Source: a candidate division CSSED10-310 bacterium (GTDB lineage Bacteria; CSSED10-310). Taken from it: a DNA stretch of 47,428 nt. A program made the translations under genes and the position numbers. Numbering within the stretch: the stretch's first letter is position 1; each line of letters opens with the position of its first letter. This document shows, piece after piece, positions 37,326-46,027 of this stretch. Location: positions 1-47,428 of the forward strand of contig JAFGMN010000287.1 in the NCBI GenBank assembly GCA_016927515.1, in the 5' to 3' direction. The notes under the pieces were generated by a model. It did not search any database. It saw only the letters and a program-made list of their open reading frames with translations, and was not told the DNA's origin.

Positions 37326-37928
37326 ATGCAATGGGTTTCGGGAATTGAGAATCGTATAAACGTGCTGATCGGCCGCCTTTCAGGGTCTCTGCCATCGACT
37401 CCCACCCTGTGTTCCGAACGCTGGGATCGACATCAATTGGCACAGGTGATGACGTCGTGGCCGAACGAAGTCATCATGCATGTTCATCCGGAATGGGTTG
37501 AGGAACGGATAGCAAAGATGTCACCGGATGGACGACTGCACCAATTCAATGAACTCAACAATGAACAACAAGCCCGTCTCGCTTCACTTTTCCCATTGAT
37601 GGCATCACGCTCACGTTTTCACCGGTTTTTGATGATTGACCTACCCTGGGTCCACTGGCGGCGGTTAATCGATTGCATGGATCGGCTTGAGCGAGCATTT
37701 CCGGGTATTACCTTGGCGACATGCTATCGATCCGCTTGGTTACGGCAGGATGTAATGGAGCGAAATCGGTCAAGGGAGTGGCTCTCGTATAAGCTTCATC
37801 CCCGGATTTCAGCGGTTTTTTTGCGGGAACTGAACGAAGGAACTCATGAAATCAATGATATTCAACGGGATCAGGTAGAGCGTTTCATTGGTGCCGTGCT
37901 GGAAAGGACGTTCGATTATGCCGAATGA
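37326..37928 (+). CDS. Putative T3SS sorting-platform accessory protein SctK-like
   Basis: First gene of the T3SS operon, overlaps sctL start; HPEWVEERIAKMSPDGRLHQF segment; assignment mainly by K-L synteny. Confidence 0.4.
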   Translation: MQWVSGIENRINVLIGRLSGSLPSTPTLCSERWDRHQLAQVMTSWPNEVIMHVHPEWVEERIAKMSPDGRLHQFNELNNEQQARLASLFPLMASRSRFHRFLMIDLPWVHWRRLIDCMDRLERAFPGITLATCYRSAWLRQDVMERNRSREWLSYKLHPRISAVFLRELNEGTHEINDIQRDQVERFIGAVLERTFDYAE

Positions 37929-38565
37929 ACAAGAATCATCTGTTAAAACAATGGTTCGCTGGGTTTCTCAAACCAGCCGTCAGGCACATCGTGAAGCTGA
38001 AAAAATCATCGAAATGGCCCGGGAAAACGCGAATCGGATTATCGAAGATGCTCACCGGCAATCCAAAGCAATTCATGCAGAAACGAAACGGAAAGCGATG
38101 CTTGAGTGTCGAAAAAAAATGGCTGATCGAATCCTGGAAATACATGCCTATTGCACGCGATTGGAGCAATCCGTGAAACACGAAATCCTTGAATTGGTAA
38201 TTCGAACAGCAGAAGCAGTTCTATTCGAAGCAGTGGCAGTGGATCCATCGATCGTTATGGCTCGAATCGAACGGGGATTGGAATTGAATCGACGACAACG
38301 CTCTGTTCGGCTTTTTGTATCACCTGAAACCGCCCGGCAACTGACCCCCCGAATCAAGGCTGTGTCCCGGGAAATCCTGCTCGATACTCTGCTGACTGTT
38401 GAGTCGGATCCCAGCTTAAAAAACGGTGACTGCCGATTCGTTACGCCTGCGGGCACGATATCCATGACGATTTCAGAGGGATTTCGCATAGTGCGAAAAA
38501 TCCTCTCTCAAACCATTGAAGAATGGAAAGGAGATTTGCAGGATGAGAACAACACGAGAGCGTAA
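37918..38565 (+). CDS. sctL: T3SS stator protein SctL (YscL/FliH-like)
   Basis: Long charged helix (RQAHREAEKIIEMARENANRIIEDAHRQSKAIHAETKRKAM) then FliH/YscL-like C-terminal domain (VESDPSLKNGDCRFVTPAGTI). Confidence 0.8.
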   Translation: MPNEQESSVKTMVRWVSQTSRQAHREAEKIIEMARENANRIIEDAHRQSKAIHAETKRKAMLECRKKMADRILEIHAYCTRLEQSVKHEILELVIRTAEAVLFEAVAVDPSIVMARIERGLELNRRQRSVRLFVSPETARQLTPRIKAVSREILLDTLLTVESDPSLKNGDCRFVTPAGTISMTISEGFRIVRKILSQTIEEWKGDLQDENNTRA

Positions 38566-38842
38566 AATGATGGATGATGCCGCTGCCATTCCGAGATTCC
38601 CAATCGTGGAATCGGTGATTCAGAATGGCCGCGTCCCGGAAACCATGACTATGATCCGGAAAATGCATCTCAAGCTCCGCGCACTTGAACAAACACACGC
38701 CACTGAAATTGAAAAGAAGCGGCTCCACATTGCTGCTGAAGGGCTCGATGTGCTTGAGAAACTGCTGAATACGTTGGTTGAACTGAGTCAACGGTCCAGC
38801 CGCACCACGCCGTCAGGAGGTTGCTATGGGCGGAAGAATTGA
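38543..38842 (+). CDS. Small helical protein, possible YscE-like needle co-chaperone by synteny
   Basis: 99 aa, largely helical; lies between sctL and a needle-like gene, upstream of a TPR chaperone. Confidence 0.35.
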   Translation: MRTTRERKMMDDAAAIPRFPIVESVIQNGRVPETMTMIRKMHLKLRALEQTHATEIEKKRLHIAAEGLDVLEKLLNTLVELSQRSSRTTPSGGCYGRKN

Positions 38843-39179
38843 TGGAATTACACCCGGAATACCGGTGACCGATGCATCATCCCCTCGCGATTCCAAACAG
38901 GCATCGAAATTCGACCGATTTATGCGAGGACTTGGCACGGTTGCCACTGCCGCAGGAAAAGCCGCATTGAAATTGATTCCCGGAGCAGAGGCTGTGGATA
39001 CATTTTTTAGTGAGTTGGGTGCATCGTCTATGATGGGGCAATATGGCGGAATGTCTCCATATGAGATGCTCGGATTGCAACAGCAGATGCTTCAGGAAGC
39101 ACGTGTTTTTACGGTCCTGTCGAATGTCATGAAAGTTCGGCACGACGCTGCCATGAACGCGATACGGAATATCCGATAA
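38826..39179 (+). CDS. Putative T3SS needle/filament subunit (SctF-like C-terminus)
   Basis: SD CAGGAGG; C-terminus VLSNVMKVRHDAAMNAIRNIR resembles MxiH C-terminus (QSNTVKVIKDVDAAIIQNFR, from memory); E-F-G-I-J-like gene order. Confidence 0.4.
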   Translation: MGGRIDGITPGIPVTDASSPRDSKQASKFDRFMRGLGTVATAAGKAALKLIPGAEAVDTFFSELGASSMMGQYGGMSPYEMLGLQQQMLQEARVFTVLSNVMKVRHDAAMNAIRNIR

Positions 39180-39208
39180 CCCCTAACGATTGTATAAAGG
39201 AGATTACG

Positions 39209-39649
39209 ATGAAGCACATACAGATGGATCAATTGATACCACCGCTAACCGGGCACGAAATAATCGGAATGACCGGAAAGAGCGTCCTCGATTTGATGAT
39301 CGAAGCCGCTTATCTCCTGGGATGTGCGGGGAAATACCGGGATGCCGAGACATGTTTTCGCTCGGTTCTAGCGATTCAACCGGAGCGCGTTGGTGCGGCT
39401 TTGGGGTTGGGAAACGTTCTGCTGATGCAGGGTCGTGTCAAAGAATCGGAGGAAGCGTACGAACAAGTGCTGGAATGGGATCCAAGCGATCCGGCCGCAC
39501 GGGCATTTCTTGGGGAACTGTATCTTTGCTCAGGCAGAATGAATGAAGGAAGAGAAATTCTCGAATCGGTTTACTGGGATTATCCTGAAACTGAGGCAGG
39601 CACCTGGGCATGGAATCTTCTCCAACTCAGCCGGGAGATCGCATCATGA
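39209..39649 (+). CDS. TPR-repeat T3SS chaperone (SctG/LcrH-type)
   Basis: TPR repeats: AAYLLGCAGKYRDAETCFRSVLAIQPERVGAALGLGNVLLMQGRVKESEEAYEQVLEWDPSDPAARAFLGELYLCSGR. Confidence 0.75.
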   Translation: MKHIQMDQLIPPLTGHEIIGMTGKSVLDLMIEAAYLLGCAGKYRDAETCFRSVLAIQPERVGAALGLGNVLLMQGRVKESEEAYEQVLEWDPSDPAARAFLGELYLCSGRMNEGREILESVYWDYPETEAGTWAWNLLQLSREIAS

Positions 39650-40014
39650 ACCTGACAACCGGCTTAGCACGGCCCAGCATGGCTTCACCTCGAATTCCCC
39701 TAAACAACGGTTCACCTGTTGCATCAACCGGACCCGCTGAATTCGGTAGAATTTTTCAACAGACACTCCAAGAATCCACACGCGGACAAACCATGACTCA
39801 TACATTGATTTCCGTGCTGGATCGGTTGAACGATAAATCAATCAAAGTCACTGAATTGCTCCAAAAAGTCATCTCTGGACAGGAAATGAAACCCTGTGAT
39901 CTGCTCGCTGTCCAGGGTGTCATGCTGAATTTCAACCGGGATCTGACCCTTGTATCCAAACTGCTGGAGCAGATCGTGAACGGTATAAAAAACATTATCC
40001 AGACACAGGTATAA
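39646..40014 (+). CDS. sctI: T3SS inner rod protein SctI-like
   Basis: C-terminus DLLAVQGVMLNFNRDLTLVSKLLEQIVNGIKNIIQTQV typical of YscI/PrgJ; ATGA overlap; precedes sctJ. Confidence 0.75.
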   Translation: MNLTTGLARPSMASPRIPLNNGSPVASTGPAEFGRIFQQTLQESTRGQTMTHTLISVLDRLNDKSIKVTELLQKVISGQEMKPCDLLAVQGVMLNFNRDLTLVSKLLEQIVNGIKNIIQTQV

Positions 40015-40018
40015 AACC

Positions 40019-40849
40019 ATGCCATGGATTCAGCGATACATCTGCCGAACGATCCTCTGCTCGCAGTTTGTGTTCCTGGTTGCATGCCGGGTTGAACTCC
40101 ATCATGGATTGACAGAAAGTCAGGCCAACGAAATTTTACTTTCGTTGATCCAGGTGGGTATCGATGCAGATAAACAGAAGGATTCCACCAACTCGGATCG
40201 CTGGTTGGTGACCGTGCCGGAGAAATCGGAAGCCGAGGCATTGGATCGGTTGATTCGCTTGGAACTGTCCCGGGAGGATCCTCCGGGGTTTTCCGAGCTG
40301 TTTAAAAAAGATGGTTTCATACCATCAGAGTTACAAGAGAACACACGATTCGTAACAGCCTTGGCAGGCGAATTGCAAAAAACACTGGAATCCGATGATT
40401 CGGTTGTCAAAGCACGAGTGCACATTCATTTGCTGCCCGATTCTCCGGCTTATGGGAAAAAAGCATCTCTCTCCGGATCAGCTTCGGTTTTTCTGAAACT
40501 AGCCCCTGGCTTGCCGGAAAGCAGGACACTGTCCGATGAATCCATTCGAAAACTGGTTGCCAACAGCGTGACGAGCCTCAGTGAATCGGATGTTTCCGTC
40601 GTCCGCTCTATCGGATATGCATCCAGAGTCTCAACAGAAACGGAATCAATCGGCGGTGAATCGTTCCGACAGGATTACCCGCCGACGGATTCCATCCACT
40701 TACCGTTCTCCATAATCTACATTTCATTGTTAGTCGGTGGAATCTTTGTTTTGGCAGGTGTTCTATACCTGATCATTCCCCCCGCTCTGCATAGAAGGAG
40801 GTTATCCCGTGTTTCTGCAAGGGAAACCATGGCAAACAATGCTCACTGA
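40019..40849 (+). CDS. sctJ: T3SS inner-membrane ring lipoprotein SctJ
   Basis: Lipobox FLVAC; L..SQANEILLSLIQVGIDAD; FVTALAGELQKTLESDDSVVKARVHIHLLPD; C-terminal TM helix. Confidence 0.93.
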   Translation: MPWIQRYICRTILCSQFVFLVACRVELHHGLTESQANEILLSLIQVGIDADKQKDSTNSDRWLVTVPEKSEAEALDRLIRLELSREDPPGFSELFKKDGFIPSELQENTRFVTALAGELQKTLESDDSVVKARVHIHLLPDSPAYGKKASLSGSASVFLKLAPGLPESRTLSDESIRKLVANSVTSLSESDVSVVRSIGYASRVSTETESIGGESFRQDYPPTDSIHLPFSIIYISLLVGGIFVLAGVLYLIIPPALHRRRLSRVSARETMANNAH

Positions 40850-42194
40850 ACTCCAATCCACCCGGATGTTCCACGAGACCGGATGTCTTGAGGCGGTCAA
40901 TGGAGTCATGCTGACGGCACGATTGAACCACGTCCGCATCGGTGAAATATGCACCGTTGATTCACAAGGTGGTCATCTTCAGGCGGAAGTCGTCGGATTT
41001 AGAGACAATCAATGTCTGTTGATGCCTTTCGGTTTCACGGATGGCTTGCATGTGGGTGCAGATGTGAAACCAACTGGCCAACCCTTTTGTTTTCCTTGTG
41101 GATCATTTCTAAAAGGAGCCGTTCTCGATGGTCTGGGATCCCCCATAGAGATTAAACTGAAAAACACACCCCATTTAGGGATACTTGCTTCACCTAAGTC
41201 TACAAAAGCGGCATACCGAAGTGTTCATTCATCGCCGCCTGATCCACTTCGACGCAATCGCATCACGAAACCCTTGTTAACAGGAATTGCAGCCATCGAT
41301 GCATGTCTGACAATTGGCATCGGTCAGCGCGTCGGCATTTTCGCTGCTGCAGGGACCGGAAAAAGCACGTTGTTGGGGCAGATCGCGCGGACAGCTACAG
41401 CGGATGTCATCGTAATCAATCTGATCGGTGAACGGGGAAGAGAAGTCCGAGAATTTATCGAGGACCATCTGACTGATGAAGGGATGCAACGATCGATTGT
41501 TGTTGCCGCTACGTCGGATCAGCCCGCAATCATCCGGATGAAATCCGCGTATATTGCGACGTCAATCGCTGAGTATTTTCGCGATCAGGGATATCATGTC
41601 CTTCTTATCATGGATTCGGTGACGCGGTTTGCTCGTGCCATGAGAGAAATGGGTTTGGCTCGAGGTGAATCACCGGCTCGGTCTGGATACCCGCCCTCGG
41701 TATTCGCGGAGCTTCCACGGCTTCTTGAACGGGCAGGATCGAGTGAAACCGGGTCGATCACCGGGATATATTCCGTTCTCGTTGATGGAGATGACCTGAC
41801 GGAACCCGTTGCGGATGAAGTTCTGTCAATTCTGGATGGGCATATAATCCTGTCCCGGCAATTGGCTGCTGAAAATCATTATCCCGCAATCGATATTCTC
41901 CAGTCAAAAAGCCGAGTGATGCATTACATCGTGTCTTCCACCCAGCGACAAATGGTCAATGAACTGATCGGTATCTACGCAAAGTATATCAACAATCAGG
42001 ATGCTTTGCGCTTCGGATTATACCAAAGCGGAACGAATTCTGAACTGGATCGGGCAGTAGAAATGAAACCTCGAATCGATGATCTGCTTTGCACGGTATG
42101 GGAACGAACGGAATCATTGGAGGTTCTTGAAAACCAGTTGAATAACGTGCTCACAGGACCTGGTGTCGATAGAACAAGGAATGACGCGTCATGA
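40809..42194 (+). CDS. sctN: T3SS ATPase SctN
   Basis: Walker A FAAAGTGKSTLLGQIAR; INLIGERGREVREF; SVTRFARAMREMGLARGESPARSGYPPSVFAELPRLLERAG; SD AGGAGG before GTG 40809. Confidence 0.96.
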   Translation: MFLQGKPWQTMLTELQSTRMFHETGCLEAVNGVMLTARLNHVRIGEICTVDSQGGHLQAEVVGFRDNQCLLMPFGFTDGLHVGADVKPTGQPFCFPCGSFLKGAVLDGLGSPIEIKLKNTPHLGILASPKSTKAAYRSVHSSPPDPLRRNRITKPLLTGIAAIDACLTIGIGQRVGIFAAAGTGKSTLLGQIARTATADVIVINLIGERGREVREFIEDHLTDEGMQRSIVVAATSDQPAIIRMKSAYIATSIAEYFRDQGYHVLLIMDSVTRFARAMREMGLARGESPARSGYPPSVFAELPRLLERAGSSETGSITGIYSVLVDGDDLTEPVADEVLSILDGHIILSRQLAAENHYPAIDILQSKSRVMHYIVSSTQRQMVNELIGIYAKYINNQDALRFGLYQSGTNSELDRAVEMKPRIDDLLCTVWERTESLEVLENQLNNVLTGPGVDRTRNDAS

Positions 42195-42673
42195 CTTCAT
42201 ATCGATTTCAATTCATGATCGATGAGTTTGAGCGGATTCTGAAGCAGTCTGCGATAGAAGTGGTTCGACTGAAGACTGCTCTCGGCGATACCAGGTGCAA
42301 CCTGGAGCGAGTCATTGAGATGTTGGACCGCATAGACGAAGTCGCCGGATCGCTGCGGAACGATATGACGAATTCCATGGGAATCCGATCCGTCAATGAA
42401 CTGCGAACATCCATCGACCGCATACATGGTTACCGAGTATGGCACGCACACATGAAGAATCGAGCGGTCGAATTGGATGCTCTCCACCAGACATTAGAAC
42501 AACGATGTGATGCAGCTCAATGTCGTCTGATCCATGCCTATCGCCGAATGAAGGGCTTCCAGATACATCGGGATCACAGTCGGAAAAACACGCGGAATAA
42601 GCAACTGAAAACGGAAAAGCGTCAGAATGAAGAGATCCTTGCCATCTACTCCGAAGGAAAGGGAAGCAAATGA
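42191..42673 (+). CDS. sctO: T3SS stalk protein SctO (YscO/FliJ-like)
   Basis: Charged helical protein of 160 aa directly after sctN, ATGA coupled. Confidence 0.65.
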   Translation: MTSYRFQFMIDEFERILKQSAIEVVRLKTALGDTRCNLERVIEMLDRIDEVAGSLRNDMTNSMGIRSVNELRTSIDRIHGYRVWHAHMKNRAVELDALHQTLEQRCDAAQCRLIHAYRRMKGFQIHRDHSRKNTRNKQLKTEKRQNEEILAIYSEGKGSK

Positions 42674-43236
42674 AAGTGAGTGATCACAACTCGTGTCCAC
42701 CGATCCAGACGCAACGCCAAACAGAAGGGATAGCCGGAGAAAAGCGGTTTTCTCGCTATCTGCCCGGCATGAAAGACAAACGGTCTCGCCCGAAGGTGCC
42801 GAACGATGGAGCATCCGAAGTAGAGAGGATGATTGCACGGACTGTCACGCGAACGATTCCGGTGCTCCTCGGCGTGCCTTCCGAAATGCACAAAACTCCA
42901 ACGGTCGAACCCCTCGGATTATCTCTTGTTCAATTTCTTCATGAGGTGATTCGGCGTATCCAGACACGAACCGGTTCGAGCGATTCACAGCATCATCTTG
43001 CTTTCGATATTCCAGGATGTGGAACCCTGAGCATCCAGGGCTCCATCCGCTCCGATGCAATATCTTTAGCGATCAGTGGTTTCCGTGCATTGGAACAGCT
43101 TCAAGCAAGCCACCTCCGACACCTCGAACGTCGCCTGACTGGTTTGATCGGTATTTCTGTCAGGCTGCAAATGATCCCCCTTCGGAAACGTGATGACGAG
43201 CGTGAGGGAAGAAATAATGAAAATGATTCGCGCTGA
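42670..43236 (+). CDS. sctP: T3SS needle-length regulator SctP-like (FliK C-terminal-like)
   Basis: Disordered N-terminus followed by compact C-terminal domain (HLAFDIPGCGTLSIQGSIRSDAISLAISGFRALEQL...LRHLERRLTGL); position between O and Q. Confidence 0.55.
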   Translation: MKVSDHNSCPPIQTQRQTEGIAGEKRFSRYLPGMKDKRSRPKVPNDGASEVERMIARTVTRTIPVLLGVPSEMHKTPTVEPLGLSLVQFLHEVIRRIQTRTGSSDSQHHLAFDIPGCGTLSIQGSIRSDAISLAISGFRALEQLQASHLRHLERRLTGLIGISVRLQMIPLRKRDDEREGRNNENDSR

Positions 43237-44755
43237 CAGTGAATTCGCCGACTCCTGGATCCAGTTGAACCATGACGATGTGATTCGACGCAATCATTTG
43301 GTCGAAACGATAAATAGAGTGTGGAGTAAATGCCGTTTAGAGCGCGATGAAAGAGAAAATACGGAACACGTTTGTTCCATTGGATTGAAAACACCCGCCA
43401 TGCTGGTTTCTGTTCAAAAACCGAATGCCCCAATAGAAACATTTGGGTTCGATGATGGTCTCCCGAAACTGATTGGACGCAGCCGACGATCGGATATCCG
43501 GTTGCTGGATCCGGAAATCAGTTCAGTTCATGCATGCCTGATACCGGATCGATACGGCTCGGTTTGGATCATGGATCTGGGAAGCCGCAATGGTATCACG
43601 TGCAATAATGCGATGCTGGGACCGTTCCGATCGAGATCAATAGCCCGGAATGATGTCTTGCTTCTGGGTGATAATGCACTATCAGTTGAATATCATTGCG
43701 CTCACGACCAATCGTCAAATGGGTGTTGGTCAAAACCGCTATTCTACTCGTCATATGAAACAGGATTTGTCCCACACGGTCCGATGTTTCGCTGCGAAGA
43801 TACAAAGGGGAAAAGTCTGTTCATTTTTACCTGTGATCCGTTCCAGGTTGTTCAGTGGCTTGTCGCATGTCATGATTTGGCTGTTTCGCACGAATGCTTG
43901 ACACGTCTCCATCCAGAGATTGCGACGCAGATCGCCTCTGTGTGGATTTCATCTGTTGTTTCGCACGAGTTGATTCCCGGACTTCCCCCTTTGACGATTT
44001 TGCGCCAAGACGAGATGCAATATCCAGTGAATCGAGCCTGGACCAAGGTCGAAGTGATGGCATACCAGAGCGATCGGTGTTTCCCGTTACGTTTCGAAAT
44101 ACTGCCTGAAGAGCTGCCTGAATGCACAGCTTTTCATCAATATATCCGAACACATAACCCGGGTTTGCTGGAAATCACGGATGCATTGACATATTCGGTT
44201 TCACTGGTAGTGGAGGTGGAAAACTGTTTTCTACCCGACGATGTGGGGAATCAGTTGACTCCGGGGGATCTTGTGTTGCTTGGGAAACCAGGTCATCTGA
44301 CCCTGGCAGGAGTTATGCCCAGCCGTGTGTTCATTCATCCGGGCAGCGGAAAAAGTCTACCGACACATTGGGTATGTACTACTACTGGCGTCGATGGGCG
44401 GTGTGTTCTGACTGTTTGTGACAATGAAAAGGAGGCTGAAATAATGAAAGGCAATTCACAAGTGAAGACGACTTTTTATGCTCAGGAAGCGTCGCAGATG
44501 TGTGAAACAAAAATGCTATGCATCGCTGAGATTCCCATGATGGATCTGCGCATTGAACTGTGCCGGTTATCGGTGTCAGTCAGGCAATTGATGGATTGGG
44601 GTCCGGGCATGACGATTTTTACTGATCGAAAACCGGATGATCCGGTGGTTTTGCGATGCGGGGATCGATGGGTGGGAAATGGAAGGCTGGTTTTGATTGA
44701 TGGAGAATTAGGAGTGGAAATCACGGAAAGAGTTAAGGAGAGGAATCATGAATGA
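43217..44755 (+). CDS. sctQ: T3SS cytoplasmic sorting-platform protein SctQ with N-terminal FHA domain
   Basis: C-terminal SpoA domain EIPMMDLRIELCRLSVSVRQLMDWGPGMTIF...LRCGDRWVGNGRLVLIDGELGVEITE; FHA motif LIGRSRRSDIRLLDPEISSVHACLIPDRYGSVWIMDLGSRNGITCNN; SD GAGGGAAG before ATG 43217. Confidence 0.87.
   Translation: MKMIRADSEFADSWIQLNHDDVIRRNHLVETINRVWSKCRLERDERENTEHVCSIGLKTPAMLVSVQKPNAPIETFGFDDGLPKLIGRSRRSDIRLLDPEISSVHACLIPDRYGSVWIMDLGSRNGITCNNAMLGPFRSRSIARNDVLLLGDNALSVEYHCAHDQSSNGCWSKPLFYSSYETGFVPHGPMFRCEDTKGKSLFIFTCDPFQVVQWLVACHDLAVSHECLTRLHPEIATQIASVWISSVVSHELIPGLPPLTILRQDEMQYPVNRAWTKVEVMAYQSDRCFPLRFEILPEELPECTAFHQYIRTHNPGLLEITDALTYSVSLVVEVENCFLPDDVGNQLTPGDLVLLGKPGHLTLAGVMPSRVFIHPGSGKSLPTHWVCTTTGVDGRCVLTVCDNEKEAEIMKGNSQVKTTFYAQEASQMCETKMLCIAEIPMMDLRIELCRLSVSVRQLMDWGPGMTIFTDRKPDDPVVLRCGDRWVGNGRLVLIDGELGVEITERVKERNHE
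44427..44446 (+). promoter_or_regulatory. Internal ribosome binding site and in-frame start (ATG 44444) for a SctQ-C isoform
   Basis: AAAAGGAGG-CTGAAATA-ATG; 44444 is in frame with 43217 (1227 nt = 409 codons). Confidence 0.7.
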
Positions 44756-45077
44756 AGTTGGAAGAATGCTGCTGGCCCTGCTCACAGTTCTGGCGTTGAT
44801 TGCTTTGCTTGCAGGAATGCGATGGGTGAAAAGTTACAGAGGATTGTGTGAACGGGAACGAGGGATGTGTGTGATTGGCCGTTTACCCATGACGGCCCGA
44901 GCGCAGGTTGTTATGGTAGCTATCCACAACAAGCAAATCGCAATCGGAATTGCTGGGGATTCACTGACCGTGCTTTCGGTGAGTCAGGCGAATAGCGACA
45001 TGAATGCAAAGGCTGAAATACGGGATGGTTCAAACAATGAATCGCTCGTGTTTCAAGAAAGGAAGGGTGTCGCATGA
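44748..45077 (+). CDS. FliO-like small membrane protein
   Basis: N-terminal TM (MLLALLTVLALIALLAGMRWV) followed by FliO-like RLPMTARAQVVMVAIHNKQIAIGIAGDSLTVLSV; directly upstream of and coupled to sctR. Confidence 0.65.
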   Translation: MNEVGRMLLALLTVLALIALLAGMRWVKSYRGLCERERGMCVIGRLPMTARAQVVMVAIHNKQIAIGIAGDSLTVLSVSQANSDMNAKAEIRDGSNNESLVFQERKGVA

Positions 45078-45745
45078 CTGGAGATCCAATGATTCAACAG
45101 CCTGGTATTGTCCTTGTTTTTCTTTCAATTGTGTCATTGCTCCCGATTCTCGTGATCGCGACAACGTCGTTCGTCAAGCTTTCAGTTGTGCTTTCCCTCC
45201 TGCGATCAGCACTAGGCACTCCGCAGATTCCCGCTAACACGGTCATTACGGGGCTATCGCTGGTTTTATCATTGATTGTGATGAGTCCGGTCTTGACTGC
45301 GATTCAGGACCGAATGGCGGAAAAAGATCTCTCGCTGCGCATCTTGATGGAGGGTGATTTTCAGAAGCATGCCGATCTATTCGTTGCATGTTCACGGGAA
45401 CCGATGGTCAGCTTTTTACTGAAACATGCTCATGAGCAGGAAGTCACGATGATGCGGGAGATGGTGGTTGCCTCTCATGGTTTGGATGTCGGCCAGGAGG
45501 GATCTCCGGTCCTGGTTGCCGTTGCTGCATTTGTGTTGTCTGAACTAAAGGAGGCATTTCAAATCGGCTTTATTATTTTCTTACCGTTCTTAATCATCGA
45601 CATGGTTGTTGCAAATATTCTTCAGGCCATGGGTATGGTCATGCTTTCGCCGACAACAATTTCCCTGCCGTTTAAGTTGTTGTTGTTTGTCTTGGCGGAT
45701 GGATGGCACTTGTTGATTCAGGGTCTTGTCGCCGGTTATTTATAG
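45074..45745 (+). CDS. sctR: T3SS export apparatus protein SctR (FliP/YscR family)
   Basis: LLPILVIATTSFVKLSVVLSLLRSALGTPQIPANTVITGLSLVLSLIVMSPV; FIIFLPFLIIDMVVANILQAMGMVMLSPTTISLPFKLLLFVLADGW. Confidence 0.97.
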   Translation: MTGDPMIQQPGIVLVFLSIVSLLPILVIATTSFVKLSVVLSLLRSALGTPQIPANTVITGLSLVLSLIVMSPVLTAIQDRMAEKDLSLRILMEGDFQKHADLFVACSREPMVSFLLKHAHEQEVTMMREMVVASHGLDVGQEGSPVLVAVAAFVLSELKEAFQIGFIIFLPFLIIDMVVANILQAMGMVMLSPTTISLPFKLLLFVLADGWHLLIQGLVAGYL

Positions 45746-45756
45746 GAGGAACAAAC

Positions 45757-46026
45757 ATGGTGGTGGTGATCGAGCAGTTGTTAAGGGAATCATTGGTTTT
45801 GTGCTGCGTTGTTTCGGGACCGGTGCTAGGAGCTGCCTTGGTTGTGGGGTTTTCCGTGAGCTTTTTTCAAGCGGTGACGCAGATTCAGGAGCAAACCATG
45901 TCGTATATCCCGAAGCTCGTGGTTGTTTTTGTCGTTTTGTTAATGAGTTTTGGATGGATGGCTCGTTTGCTTGTGGCGTTTTCCCGGAAGCTTTTCTCGA
46001 GTATCGCCGGGTTACCGGTAGGATGA
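45757..46026 (+). CDS. sctS: T3SS export apparatus protein SctS (FliQ/YscS family)
   Basis: VSGPVLGAALVVGFSVSFFQAVTQIQEQTMSYIPKLVVVFVVLL; SD AGGAGG. Confidence 0.94.
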   Translation: MVVVIEQLLRESLVLCCVVSGPVLGAALVVGFSVSFFQAVTQIQEQTMSYIPKLVVVFVVLLMSFGWMARLLVAFSRKLFSSIAGLPVG

Positions 46027-46027
46027 T

